Shown in pieces: positions 25,472 through 36,716 of a stretch of 64,000 nt of DNA. Positions within the stretch are counted from its first letter, which is position 1. Each line of letters starts with the position of its first letter. The notes beneath the pieces were generated by a model. That model did not search any database. It was not told where the DNA came from and saw nothing but the letters and a program-made list of their open reading frames with translations. Origin of the DNA: Icerya purchasi (taxonomy: Eukaryota; Arthropoda; Insecta; Hemiptera; Monophlebidae); contig CM077116.1 in the NCBI GenBank assembly GCA_039619475.1, forward strand, positions 147,329,088 through 147,393,087, given 5' to 3'. The position numbers and the translations under genes are program-made.

Positions 25472-26030
25472 AAAATAATTTAGAACATGAGAAGACAGAC
25501 TGATAATGTACATGTTGAAAAGAGCAGGACTGAGGGACTTGGGGAATACCTCGAGAAACCGTTCTTGAAGTTTCAAAAGATGGAGCAAAGAGGTGGGTAG
25601 AACGATTCAGCATGAGACTGATGACTGCAATGGGACGTTAATTAATTTAATCTTAGCCAAAGTGTAATATTTTTGGATAAACAATTTGTAGATAACAAAA
25701 AGACTAATACAATCAGCGGGACCAATAGCAGGCCGGAAGCTGAACATATTGTTAGGAAATACATTATTATGCTCTAGCCACCAAACAAGGCGTTTGTTCA
25801 ACATTCCTTCAAACAGTTCTCTGATGCAGGATGCCACGGAAATATGATGGAAGGAAGAACTTCTTTTAGGAATCAGGATGATGATAAAAGAATTCCAAGA
25901 GGGGTGAGAAAACAATTAAGTCGTTTAATGTCGCTTCAGTCATGTCGGCGCAGAGCTGTAAAAGAAGAAAGCGCAGAGTAAGGAAGGTTAGAAGGAAAAA
26001 ATGATGAGCAGAAAATTAACGCGGTAATTA

Positions 26031-26930
26031 GTACGCTGCAACCTGTTCGATCAGCCCCATGCACCGTTATCAATATTGAATGGTATCCAGAGCGTGTATT
26101 TTTATTTGCCGTCGGATCAAACTTTTATAACTACCAAAAAGAGTTTCAAAATTAACCGGTTTTCAATATACACCATGAATGAAACTAGTTTTCTCTAATC
26201 TTCCGGAGAAATTTTCTTCATGTCATACTTTATAGAACACCGTGCTTCTAATTTTTCTGGAAAGTATTTAGAATCAACTTTACCGACATTCTGCTTCTCC
26301 CTATTTTTGCCTTTTTAATGGCTCTATCTGTTTCGCATTTAGTTGTCACTTCCGTCGGCTCTTGTACCTGCATAAACATTAAAGATTAGCTGTGTAGTCC
26401 TCTGTGTTTTTTGATCGTACTTGTTTCGGATACTGTATAACGATCCCCTTGTTTATTTTTATTCCATACTAAGTTTCTGTTTTCATTCTTTTTTTCGTTG
26501 TTTCGTAATTTCCGTAATTGTGAACATTATTTACATCTTCGTTTAAGCTTGTTCACACTTCTTTATTATCAATTTATGCGCCTTTCTGTATTCGACGCAT
26601 AGTCTATTATTTTGTCGTCATTCAATTTCCAACGTGATACGTGCGTTATTCTTTCTTGCTGTAAACCAGATTTAATTATCAGCTATATGCTATGTATTTA
26701 TGTATCACTGCGTGTTTCCTGGCCGTAGGCGACGCCATCTCCATTGCCTTTACCCCGTCCATTTCGTTAATTTCTTTTTGAAATTCCTTTAAGCAGGTTT
26801 CACGGCAAGTTATTAAGTACTCTAATTTCGGTTATTAATAACTTTTACACTTCCTGGAAACTAATTTTGATTTGGAGCCAATTAAATCGGTTTTCAGCTA
26901 AGACGTTTTTTGTTCTATAGTCTGAGCTTG
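26031..26930. other. No gene supported
   Basis: Scattered minus-strand pieces are vaguely reminiscent of LINE endonuclease-RT linkers, but none is strong enough to call. Confidence 0.4.
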
Positions 26931-27375
26931 ACCACGTACAAGGCCGTGTCCACCCGGGGGGGGGGGGTTAACCCCCCCATGAGAACTGAAATAGTTATTA
27001 TAAATACACAAAAATCTCAAAAAAATCTCAAAAAAATCACAAGTTTAAAATAAATATTGATGATTTTTTAGGGTGTTCTTACCTACCTTTAAAAGAAAAA
27101 AGAAAAAATATGCTCTATATTTTTAGGTACTTCGTTATTATCTTATGCAAAATTTTTTATTATGAGTATAATTAATAACATATGTAATTTTTATTAATGT
27201 TTGTATACGGGGTAATTCATTTATGCAAATTATTAATATGTAAATCAAAATGATGGAAATTATTAATAGTACAAATATTAGTGAAAAATGTATTGTTATT
27301 TATAAAATAAATATGCGAAGAAAATTTTCAAAACCCTCCCCTTTCCAAAATTCTGGGTACGGGCCTGACCACGTA
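26931..27375. mobile_element. hAT-type MITE with 8-bp target-site duplication
   Basis: The element spans 26939-27367 (429 bp). Exact ACCACGTA flanks both sides (26931-26938 and 27368-27375). Left end CAAGGCCGTGTCCA pairs with the reverse-complemented right end CAGGCCCGTACCCA (10 of 14 identical), each followed by G-rich then AT-rich sequence. The 8-bp duplication points to hAT. The ends differ from the MITE at 68-698, so it is a separate family. There is no transposase frame inside. Confidence 0.85.
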
Positions 27376-27599
27376 AACAATTTATCTCTCATATGTGTCT
27401 CGCAAATTCTACCAGTTCTTTTCCTCGTCATTTAAATTTCGTTAGTGCAGCCGTTATCCGTTATTTTCCACTTTGCCATTAAAATAACCTCCCTTATACA
27501 AAACTAATATGACATTTTTTTTTCTTATTTTTTTTTTTAGCTTATCAAGTATCTTTTTATCTGGAAACAGTTAAAAAGGAAGGAAAGAGTCAACTATGA
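27376..27599. other. No gene supported
   Basis: Short AT-rich spacer between the MITE and a LINE 3' end, with T runs at 27515-27538. Confidence 0.4.
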
Positions 27600-28645
27600 A
27601 TTAATAAGAGCATTTTTTTTCTTTTTGGGTTCGTCTACAATAACATTGGCCCAAGAACAAAGGAAAAAGGACGCAAGAGACTCAGATCTTTATACGATCA
27701 GAGATAGCCGACAAAAATGAATCAAGAGCCTAGACAACAGAAGGAGAAGGAACGGAGAGAATGAACGAAGCACTGTATGGAGTGGGAATACCAATTTGTA
27801 AAAGAGAGGAGTAAAAAGAAGTTTGATCGGTTACAAGAGATGAACAGCCGAACATTATGTGATCGGGATCACACACAAATTGGATATTGGAGGGATGCAA
27901 TTGACAAAAAGGAGGAGACGGTACAAAAGAGTAACGGAAAAGCGAGGAAGGAAGCAAACTGTGCCCAAAGCGCAGGCGGAAAATCGCAGAGATGTTGGAG
28001 CGACGCATGGAAGGAAAGTCAAGAAACCAAGGGAAGCGAAAATAGACAAAAAAAAAAGTAATCCGCGTTGGAGAATGAGGAGACGTAAAACCATAGTTTG
28101 GAATGAGCAGCTGCAGACAGAATGGTAATATTTGAAGAAGAGAAAACAGGAAGAGAAGATAATCAAGCGAATGAGTCAACCAACTCATTACCCTCAATTC
28201 CGGCATAACCAAGGATCCTTAAGGATTTGGATTAAGTGAGACAGGAAAAGATCATGAATCAAGGAGCGAATAAGAAGAATAACGTAGTTGGTTGAGTGAG
28301 GAGGACGAGGAGATGCGATAGTCTGCATCACGCTTTGAGCATCCGACAGGATAAGGATATTGCGAGAGACAGGTGAGAATCTGATAAAAAGAAGGGCACG
28401 CAGAATAGCAGAGGATTCCGCATAGAAGATAGAGCAAAAGGAGGGAAGTTTAAACGACTCGACATAATTTGAAGAAGGACAGAAAAAAAGGCTGCACCAA
28501 CACCATTGGGTCTCTTGGGGCCATCGGTGAAAATTAAAAAATGGTTAGGGAAAGAAGAGCTTAGATTCAGTGAAAATTCTGATCTAACAACTTTGTGAAT
28601 GGCAGGTTTAGGAGGAATCGGAGAATAAGAGCAGTTAATAGGATG
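27600..28645 (-). mobile_element. 5'-truncated I-type LINE (RNase H to 3' end)
   Basis: On the minus strand, in order: INCSYSPIPPKP...VVRSEFSLNL (intact ANCSSHNVVNFEF), FLIFTDGPKRPNGVGAA (RNase H first Asp), ILILSDAQSVMQTI (third Asp), DFPSMRRS, RFGHSLLPSSLFR and FVCDPDHIMFGCSS, then IGIPTPYSASF and SDRI. These match the RNase H and C-terminal Cys/His regions of the intact LINE across several frameshifts. It begins just upstream of RNase H, a typical 5' truncation, and directly abuts a second copy in the same orientation. Confidence 0.8.
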
Positions 28646-28674
28646 AAGAAAAATATGAGCATTTTAAATAAGAA

Positions 28675-29160
28675 GTAATCAATATACCAGGAATAATACC
28701 GTGTGGAGAAGGAAGGGGCATAAGAGGAGCGATAAAAAGTAGGCAGATCGAGGTTGAACGCTCAGCAGAAAGGATAGGTGTCGCAGACAAATTAGAGAAA
28801 AAAATGTGAGGAGGAAACTAGTAAAAAGTGAAAAATATAGCAGTAGAATAACGAAGGCGCAACAGAACAATGAAGTGGGGAAATGGAAAAAACCACACGG
28901 ATTAGCAGCGAGATTAGGTTAAACAGATACAAAAATTAATAACTAATAGAAAAATAGGAATCGTAAATTTAAATAGGACACTTTTTCGGGGGAAAAAAAA
29001 GATTGGGAATTTTCTTAAGAAGAGAAATGAAATGAAGCAGCAACCCCAATGGCTAGGAACCCACACATCAGTATGGCTCGAATGTGAATAAGTAAACGTA
29101 TACTGAGAGAGAAATAAAATCACAGGAACGATTAAGTACCGGAGAACAGGTGGTCCAAAG
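28675..29160 (-). mobile_element. Second I-type LINE tail, tandem with the previous one
   Basis: The minus-strand translation gives FTYSHSSHTDVWVPSHWG at the upper end and then SLLRLRYSTAIFFTFY, SAERSTSIC and LMPLPSPHGIIPGIL, corresponding to the post-RNase H segment through to the ORF2 C-terminus. Because the C-terminus is reached at about 28680 while RNase H starts afresh at about 28640, two separate truncated copies lie head-to-tail. Confidence 0.6.
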
Positions 29161-29324
29161 AACGTTCGGGGGAGTCAGTTAAAAATTTCGCATTAATTCT
29201 TTTAGTGTGCCAGACGGTAAAATGTTGTAAGTTACGAAAGTATTACTGTGTCAAATGACGGACGGAGTCATTTTCTACATTATGGCGACTACCCTTAAAT
29301 ATATATATATCTATCTGTCTATCT

Positions 29325-29355
<31 letters not shown>

Positions 29356-31498
29356 TATATATGGGTAAAGCGATACGAGTAAGCTCGTTTTATAATACGC
29401 CAATGGTTTGAATATTGAAATATAGTGTTCCTTTTCGTTTTTAATCACTTCCCTGCAGAAATATTAACGACTCGAATCCGGATCGAGGAAACCCATCAAT
29501 GCTGAGATACATGGCTTAGACGTTTCGTCTGGTATATCAGTGGATGAAAAAATTCGACCAGATGCGGTCGAGAAGTTCGATTAATTAGACGTATTTTAGC
29601 TAATATCACGGAGAGGAGTTCATCATTAAAACGCGAACGTAATGCATAATCTAAAAGTCGGCGTGCGACTTTGGGCGCGGCGATAATTTAAATTAGTACG
29701 GCACTAATGGAAATAATGAGGATAAAGCAGTGCGAGTGGCAGCGGGTGTCAGCGGGGGCGAGGAAAAGCATTTCTGGCCGAAAGGATACAATGGAATTGA
29801 AGAGTCGCTGGCTGAGGGTAAGAATATCGTTCGCGGAACGGTTCATTCTTTGCTATCGTTCTTTAGAGTAGAAATGCGAAATAGGCAGATAGCGACAGAC
29901 TATCCGTATCAGTTGAAAATGTCGTCTGCAATACTTGTGACGGCTCGAGCAGCGACCCAGTTCCGTCGAGAACGAACGACGAAATCAGGAGATCTGGGGC
30001 TCCGCTGAGTGCTGCAGCCGGTGTGTGGAGTACACTTGGCCGAGAGTCGCAGTAATTATTAAGCGAGCGCAATGCAAGATTTTTTTTGATCTGCTTCGAT
30101 GAAAGGCCAAAAAAAAAGAACCATCTTTTCCGTCGCCATTATCAGGTGCCGCGGTGAACTGCTCCACTCTATCCCTTTGTTGACTTTTCGTCTATTTGTC
30201 ATCTGCTACGGTGTAATTTTTAACGAAAGACACCATGTCGCCGCAAAAGAAATAACCGGAGCTGTCTTCCTTTGATAGCGCAATGCTGCATCTGATTTCC
30301 ATAGCAACCACCGAGCCATCTCCGGCGAGGTATTGTCATTTCGCGCGCCTATACACATTTTTTCTTGTCCCATTTCTATACTCCTTTATTCTACTGTCTT
30401 TATTCTTTTATTCTTTTATTTCTTTATTTCTTTATTCCTTTTTCCGTGCCTGTTTACATAATTTACATTAGCGCAGTGCTCAAAGAAGAGTTCGGAAAAA
30501 GAAAGCAGGCCGCTTCCGCTGTGGTGCGGTGCACTTTCCGCTCTTCACATCATGACGTGCGCACCATCTGTCAACAAGCCGTTTGTGTACTTCTTGTTCG
30601 GCAGAACGATGAGAATGCTCATAAATTCGGACAGATGTTTTCGTCAGCTTCGCGCAAGATTCGCCTCTTCAACCTGCTCGTGATTTCCCCCGAACGAGTT
30701 GCTGCCGTGGCAAACATGATTCCGGCCACTCGCGAATATGTTGATAATCGAATTTCGACAATTTCGGCTATCTCGATAAGAAAATTGGATTCGTTTCTTT
30801 TTTGCCCGAGCTACATAGACTTACCGCGACGAAATTAACGACGGTTGTTCACTAGACTTCATCATTCTGCGATCGGAGGGTTGCTAGCCAATAGTAACTG
30901 GGACTATTTAAGAAAAAAAAAACGTTCAAATCTAGAGTTGTCATTTCAAATTAATTTTATGAGTATAAACTTAAAGTGCTAAATCGTCAGATTACAAATC
31001 GTATTTTGCTATTAGTTTCAACCACAAATCTGGAAGATGAATCTCGAATTGCAAGTTTCGCAATGAGCACTGATAAATGCGGTGTAGAGCCGGAGGGGGG
31101 CTCAATTTTACCGAGAATTTCTTTACTGGAGCTACCCCGCGGTGTGCGATATTCAAATACCGCCGGTTCGGTATATCCACTAGTCTGCCACGGTGTACCT
31201 AAATATTACTGTACGAATGAGATATGAATAGGAATGGAAACTGAATGAGACCAAAAAATTTGGCCATCAAAATTGACAAAGTAAATACTTGTGAAGTACG
31301 CTGTAGAACTTTAAAAATAATGAAATATTGCTCGCGTACGCGTTTGTAGAATAATTGTTTTAGTTGGCTTTTTTCTCTAGAACGTGATCGGTGAAAAATA
31401 ATTATTTCTCCCTGTAACTTTACAACCTCTCCTTTAGGAAAATAACAAATTAACCGCAGGTGGTCCCGAATATAATATTTGATTCTTTAATTAAGGCT
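29161..31498. other. No gene supported; microsatellite at 29297-29362
   Basis: A 157-codon plus frame (30365-30838) and others show no domain I recognise. The T-rich part 30360-30450 gives a repetitive FLYSF-like frame that is compositional. Confidence 0.45.
29297..29362. repeat. Compound TA / ATCT microsatellite
   Basis: A TA run, then (ATCT/GTCT)n and (ATATCT)n, then a TA run of about 20 bp. Confidence 0.9.
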
Positions 31499-33130
31499 TT
31501 TTTTTTTATTACTTTATCGGGTGCTTTGAGAATAAAAGCGGCACTGGTAAGGGGAGTAGGACTATTAAGTTTTAACAGCAAAGAATAGAGAGACGATTGT
31601 TCAGCAGAGAAGGCCATAAATTCAGATAAAGTGTGGACAGCATCACAAGGAAAGTATATCGAAGACGGGGGGAAAAGGACAAAAATTAGTACGGAAAAAA
31701 TGACGTCGGAAGAAGACTATGATTAAAGCAAAGGCGACAGACAGCGGAGATTGTAAGGCGATTAAGAGAGAGTATCAAGAAAAACATGAATAAAGTTGAA
31801 GAGATAGGTGAGCAGAGAGGTGAAAAGAAGCGGGATTAGAAAATGAAGAATGATAGGAGTTGAACCGTAGTTTCGAATGAGCGACTAAAGAAAGAAGAGC
31901 AATATTTTATGGGCTGAAAATGTGCTCAAAAATGTGCCCCTGGAAATGGAATAGCGGGATAATGAATATCCACTAATTCATTACATTTAATGACTAAATA
32001 ACACTAGGAATTCGCAGAAGATCGATCTCAGTCGAGCGAAGATGGAAAAGATCATGAATGAGAAAGCGTGTGAGAAATATTACGCAGGAAGGTTAGTTGT
32101 GATAGCCTGTAAAGCACTTTTAGAATCCGAGATTATGAGCAGATAATAAAAAACCAATGATGGGGAAACAAACATAACAGCGCGTAAAATAGCAACAGAT
32201 TAATTGAAGGTGGGACAGAAAAAGGCAGAAGAAACTCCGCTTGGAGAACCGTCTGTATAGAGATAGTGATGTGTTTGGGGGAGAAAAGAACCTAAAGCAT
32301 AGGAGAATTCAGCTTTGGCGACATGATGAAAGACAGATTTAGAGAGCAGAACGGTTAATAATAAAAGACAAATTTAATAGGATGAAGAAAACGAGAAAAA
32401 CTGAAGGAAAAATAAAGAAGATTATCGTGACACTACAAATAAAAGACGAAAATTGACGAAAACGAACAGGAATCAGGAATAAAATTGGAGTTTTATTAGA
32501 AGTAAATCGCCATTTATAAATGATAGAGGAATAAGAAGAAAGAAGTGAAGACAAATTAATTAGGAAGACGTTTAATCAAAAAGCGACAACCTGAATTTGA
32601 TATCTATGAATGAAGAGTAATCAAAAAGCCTAAATTGAATATTTACGAATGAAGAGAGAAGGAATGTGGGATTCAGCAAGGAAAGCCGGTACTGGGGTAG
32701 ATTTCACCAAGCAGAGGCGAAGATAGGCATTTTGAATACGATCTAATTTTTAAAAAACAGACCTAGAAGAATTGCCATGAATAAAGTAACAGTAGTCCAG
32801 GACAGAACGGATAAAGGATTTATAGAATATGAGAAGGATACGGAGATCGCCTCAACATTATCAGTGTGAAAAACAGTTTTCAACAGATTGAGCTTTTTAA
32901 GAAAGAACAGATGCAGATAATTAATGTGATTGTGAAAGGAGAGACGGCTGTCGAGAAAGATTCTTAAATAGCGAAAACAATTTACAAGAGCGATTGGACG
33001 CCATTAAAGTTAAGACTAACCAAAGAAGAATCAAAAGGACGAAGAGTAGGATTTAGGAGGAAAAATAGACAGATGAATATAAGAAAGAGCATTTTCTAAT
33101 AACATTAGAGAGCTCGGCTGGCAGGAGTTA
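31499..33130 (-). mobile_element. 5'-truncated I-type LINE, decayed
   Basis: Minus-strand translation in order: INYLHLFF and LNLLKTVF (intact INYIYNSSIKRLNLLKSL), LDYCYFIHGNS, KLDRIQNAYLRLCLV, VPAFLAESH, NKTPILFLIPVR, then RNase H and the LRIPS... C-terminal remnants, ending near a T run at 31499-31508 (poly(A) on minus). The copy begins in the RT thumb. Multiple stops and frameshifts, and at least one internal deletion in RNase H, show an old insertion. Confidence 0.75.
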
Positions 33131-33372
33131 GCTATCGAGATATTTCATTCTAGGGAGTACACATGACGCGTTTCATAGATATTAAGGCTTCTACAAACGT
33201 TAAATTGAAATCAAAACGAAATCATAACGGGTATAGATATTAAAACAAAACAGTAGAGTCGGAGTTTTAAATTGAATATTTATTAAAAATATATATATAG
33301 ATAGAAATCAATGATATATTAAACATTTCTTATGAGACCCGAGGTAAAATATATATACACATATATGTACAA

Positions 33373-33407
<35 letters not shown>
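33131..33407. other. AT-rich spacer with (TA)n
   Basis: Includes a TA run at about 33375-33405 that runs into the left end of the hAT relic. Confidence 0.5.
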
Positions 33408-33410
<3 letters not shown>

Positions 33411-33639
33411 GGCCGGATCATAGTCAAATACCGCTGTGAGCTTAGTAATTTCTGTCGCCCTTAGAATAATTCATAAATTAAGTAATAAAAAATACAATCA
33501 AATAACTAAAGGAAGAAAGGACATAAAAATTAAAAATTAATTTTCAATTAAAAGTTAAACAAGTTTTCAATTAAAATATTTCATACATTTCCTAAATTTT
33601 ATTATTTTCACATGTATCAGTTAAAGTTCACATTTTTTT

Positions 33640-34010
33640 TTTTTTTGACGCAATTTTAAAGATGCAAATTCATTTATTATATCATCAAAGTTTAAATTCT
33701 TTACTAAAATCATTTAACTTTAGGTGAGACATTGTTGATCTGAAAAAATTTTTAATTCTTTTCATTGCAGGAAAGGAGCGTTCTGCTGAGCAGTTTGTTT
33801 AAAGTAATGAAAGATAAATTCTCCAAACGCAATGTCTAAATTAGGAAATACATTTTGCAAATGTTTACTTCGTATTAGATTTGCCATTTGAATAATAATA
33901 TTATTTTCATCATTACGATTATTTCCAGTTTTATGCTTATTTGAACATGAACACAATTTTTTTTTACTATTTTCGTTTAAACTTTTGTTCTTCAAATTAA
34001 ATTTAACTAA
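33640..34010 (-). pseudogene. hAT transposase C-terminal (dimerisation) remnant
   Basis: The minus-strand frame 33995-33762 ends MANLIRSKHLQNVFPNLDIAF, and a shifted frame continues RIYLSLL...NCSAERSFPAMKRIKN, FFRSTMS, LKLNDFS, then after another shift FDDIINEFASLK. SAERSFS-x-(M/L)KRIKN-x-LRSTMS is the diagnostic hAT C-terminal block of Tip100/ZMYM-like transposases. At least two frameshifts and a stop disable it. The catalytic N-terminal part is not recognisable upstream, so no function remains. Confidence 0.85.
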
Positions 34011-34819
34011 ATGAAGTTTATGAATGAAAATGAATATATTCTGAAGTTGGTGAATCTTCGTATCTGTAGGGTATTATTTATGAGGTTTTTTGCATATTCT
34101 ATTAGATTTACTTTAGATGTCTCTTGATTTGAAATTGCAGAGATTAAAGATGGATTTTTATTTAAAAATACCACACCGAATTTTATGTACTGATTAATCC
34201 ATAAGTGATAAATTTTTTTCAGCGCTAATCTTTCTTTGTGTTTTTCCCCATCCTGCTATCACGTTATTGTTATTGTGTTTTTTATAGTATTGTTAGAGTT
34301 GGTTTTTCTCCAGTTACATAGAGATTTTACTTTTGTTTGTTAAATGATCACAAAAATTAAATAAAATGTACATTTATTCATAATGTATTATTTTCGCCGT
34401 TAGCGTGTTTATTCATCATATTCAGTATTCAGAATAGTTTCAACAGGTTATGGGTCCAGCACGCTTCTACTGCGCCGCTCTGTTTTGAGCACCTTTCATC
34501 ATTTGGTACCGCAAGAAATAATATAAATAATTCTTCAAAAATCTTCTAACTTTTATCGTATCAACAAGATAGCGCTACTACTACGCTTGTGAATTTTCAG
34601 TTTTTCTTCCAGTCTTGTTTGATCTAATTATCATTCCGACCAGTAGTTATTGTCTCGTGCACACTTCGAGAATTCCCTCTAGCTGCTAATATAACCTTTT
34701 TGTCTAATAATAATGCAAGTTCCGGTTTACATTTCGTTAATTTTAAACTAATTTATCGATTCCCCTACTTACACGTTATTCGTCCATAATCATTTGGAAA
34801 TTTTTAAATCAATATAGAA

Positions 34820-35995
34820 CAGAACAGAACGTATATTTAGCTAAGTACAGTAATACAGTATTTATAAACAAAAATGCGTACCAGCTCGAAAGACACTTAA
34901 CCGCATTACATTAGTGTGATAAAAAGTAGAACATTTACATATTGTTAACAAAAAATATAAATACTATACAGAAAAATACAAGGGACAAAAAAAAAAGTAT
35001 AACAAAAAAAAACCCAAAATAATCAAAATTACAACCAATTGTTACCATTGAAAACATTACTTAACAGCCTATAGGTATCACACTGACTAACTAAATTGTG
35101 TTTAATCCGACGATGCTTAAATGTACATACGGGCTAGTTGTTCGGAATTATAATCGCCTATATTCCTGATAAGCGTTATGGTATGAATAGCGGTGAAAAA
35201 TTTTTTTTGCTGTATTAATTATACAGTCTCTTTTACATAAGACAATTATAACTAATTATACGTATTATCTATTTTATTCCAGCGGGGAACGTTTAAAATA
35301 CGGCGACAACGCCTATTTTGTAATAATTTAAATCAATTAAAATCGGAGTTCGAGTACCAAACTGGAGCTGAATAAGCCAATATTGGTCTCTAATAATACT
35401 TTTATAGATAATAAGCTTGTTTGCGGTGTTTAAGTAACAACTCCGATTGATAATTGGGTACAAAGTTGCAATGGTTCTATTTGTGTTCCTTAAAAGATAT
35501 TCTCTTCACCAAGATATGGAACATGATCAGAGCTAGTCCTGGTGCCTTTAATACTCTGTTGCCCGGGGGGAGGGGGGTGGGATATCTACGAGTAAAAAGT
35601 ATAGCTTCCGTTTTAGTTGGATTAATTTCAATTTTCCATTTTTCCAAAAATTTTAAAACCCGAAAACTGTGCGGCTCTAGACGATTATAAATGGTAGACG
35701 TTCTATACGAGCTACAGTATATAGCCGTATCATCATCATATAAAGTTAAACTCGTCTGTTGCAACTTACGGAGATCGGACAAGTAAACTGAAAAGAGAAA
35801 AGGCCCCAGCACACTACCTTGAGGAACCCCTGCGCGACGGCAGTTCTAGTCATTGATTTACCATCTTGTAATGAAACGTGAAAAGTTCTATTTCGTAAAT
35901 AACTTCTAATTAATTTGATTAGATATTTCGGAAAATATTCCCATTTTAACTTTTCTCTACATGAATACAAGTTAAAAAATGATTTTATCACATTC
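34820..35995 (-). mobile_element. 5'-truncated Jockey-group LINE
   Basis: Minus-strand pieces: YLIKLIRSYLRNRTFHVSL (35991-35840), then after a frameshift [20 protein letters not shown], the catalytic box as LYDDDTAIY (normally YADDTA), and [19 protein letters not shown], down to 35477. Weaker C-terminal pieces (QYWLIQLQFG, RRCRRILNVP) reach about 35250, and the 3' UTR runs to about 34820. These are Jockey-type RT signatures, distinct from the RNase H LINEs here. It starts within RT. Confidence 0.75.
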
Positions 35996-36147
35996 CTCCC
36001 CTACCCTGCTATGACTGAAACGCCGTAATATGAAATAACATTTTGGAAATTTTAAATATTTTTCAAAAGAAAAAAATTTTCAATGTCATGCAAATTTGCC
36101 GCCCTTTGAATTTTGGTGTTGTAGGCTGTAGCCCATTTAAGTCCGTG

Positions 36148-36715
36148 ATGTAAATCTAAGACAGTATATATATATATAATAAATTATAGAATGATTTCCT
36201 TCAAAATAATGTTCCTTCGTTTATCCACAATTTCAAGTGCTTATTGTTCACTTATAGCTCAACTTTTGCCGATTAGGTTATTTATAAAAGACACAATTCG
36301 TTTATAGCAGTCGATGGCGCGTTTCCGTAAAAATTATCCGCTCAAATGACATAATTCTTACGTAAGACGTAATTAATCTTATGAAAAGGAAAATCCATTA
36401 ATTGCACAGTAAATTTTCACTCGTTAAACTTTTCCTCCTAAAAAGTATTTTCCATCTGAATTAAGTCGCTGGAAAAAACTATCAGCTAAACGCGCATATA
36501 ATTCAATGGTTATCCTTTTCTGGATTTTTCGAAGGTAACCGAGTTAATCATTGACTTATTTCTCGCATGTAGCTGGAATATTGTTTGTCTTTTTAAAAAT
36601 ATTTCGGACGCTACATAACAGAAAACGCCGATCGAGATATTACAATTAGGGCAAGAATCAAACAGGCGAGAGCGGTATTTTTAAAAATGAGATGCCTTTT
36701 CAGTAGTAAAAAAAT
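36148..36715. other. No gene supported
   Basis: AT-rich, with a short TA run at 36167-36178. Nothing recognised. Confidence 0.4.
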
Positions 36716-36716
36716 G

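Larger units (their letters stand above)
22471..26030 (-). mobile_element. 5'-truncated I-type LINE carrying two nested insertions
   Basis: Read from high to low coordinates on the minus strand, the parts occur in LINE order. RT start: HPSWNSFIIILIPK and LVWWLEHNN at 25915-25780. GIPQ motif near 25540. FADD-like region at about 25030. Thumb: FCYLGIFLDS and IIRSKFDYCSFLYG at 24945-24454. RNase H: FTDSSKR and FLIISDSMSALQS at 23382-23080. C-terminus with DADRVFVKCSS at 22700. A poly(A) tail lies at 22490-22471 after CCCGGTTGACG. Frameshifts and stops are numerous. Two foreign segments interrupt it: an RTE fragment (about 23465-24297) and a LINE-linker fragment (about 25065-25471). Its 3' UTR resembles that of the copy ending at 61634. 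Confidence 0.85.
33408..36147 (-). mobile_element. hAT transposon relic, interrupted by a Jockey LINE
   Basis: The left end CAGGGCCGGATCA starts at 33408. On the minus strand a transposase C-terminus follows. The possible far end at about 36147 reads, reverse-complemented, CACGGACTTAAATGGGCTA, similar to common hAT termini. Between them, 34820-35995 is an unrelated LINE. The left end and the transposase relic are well supported. The far end is an inference, because adjacent (TA)n sequence hides any target duplication. Confidence 0.5.

Noticed and set aside
30365..30838. 157-codon plus-strand frame
   Set aside because: The first third is low-complexity Phe/Leu from a T-rich repeat and the rest matches nothing recognisable.
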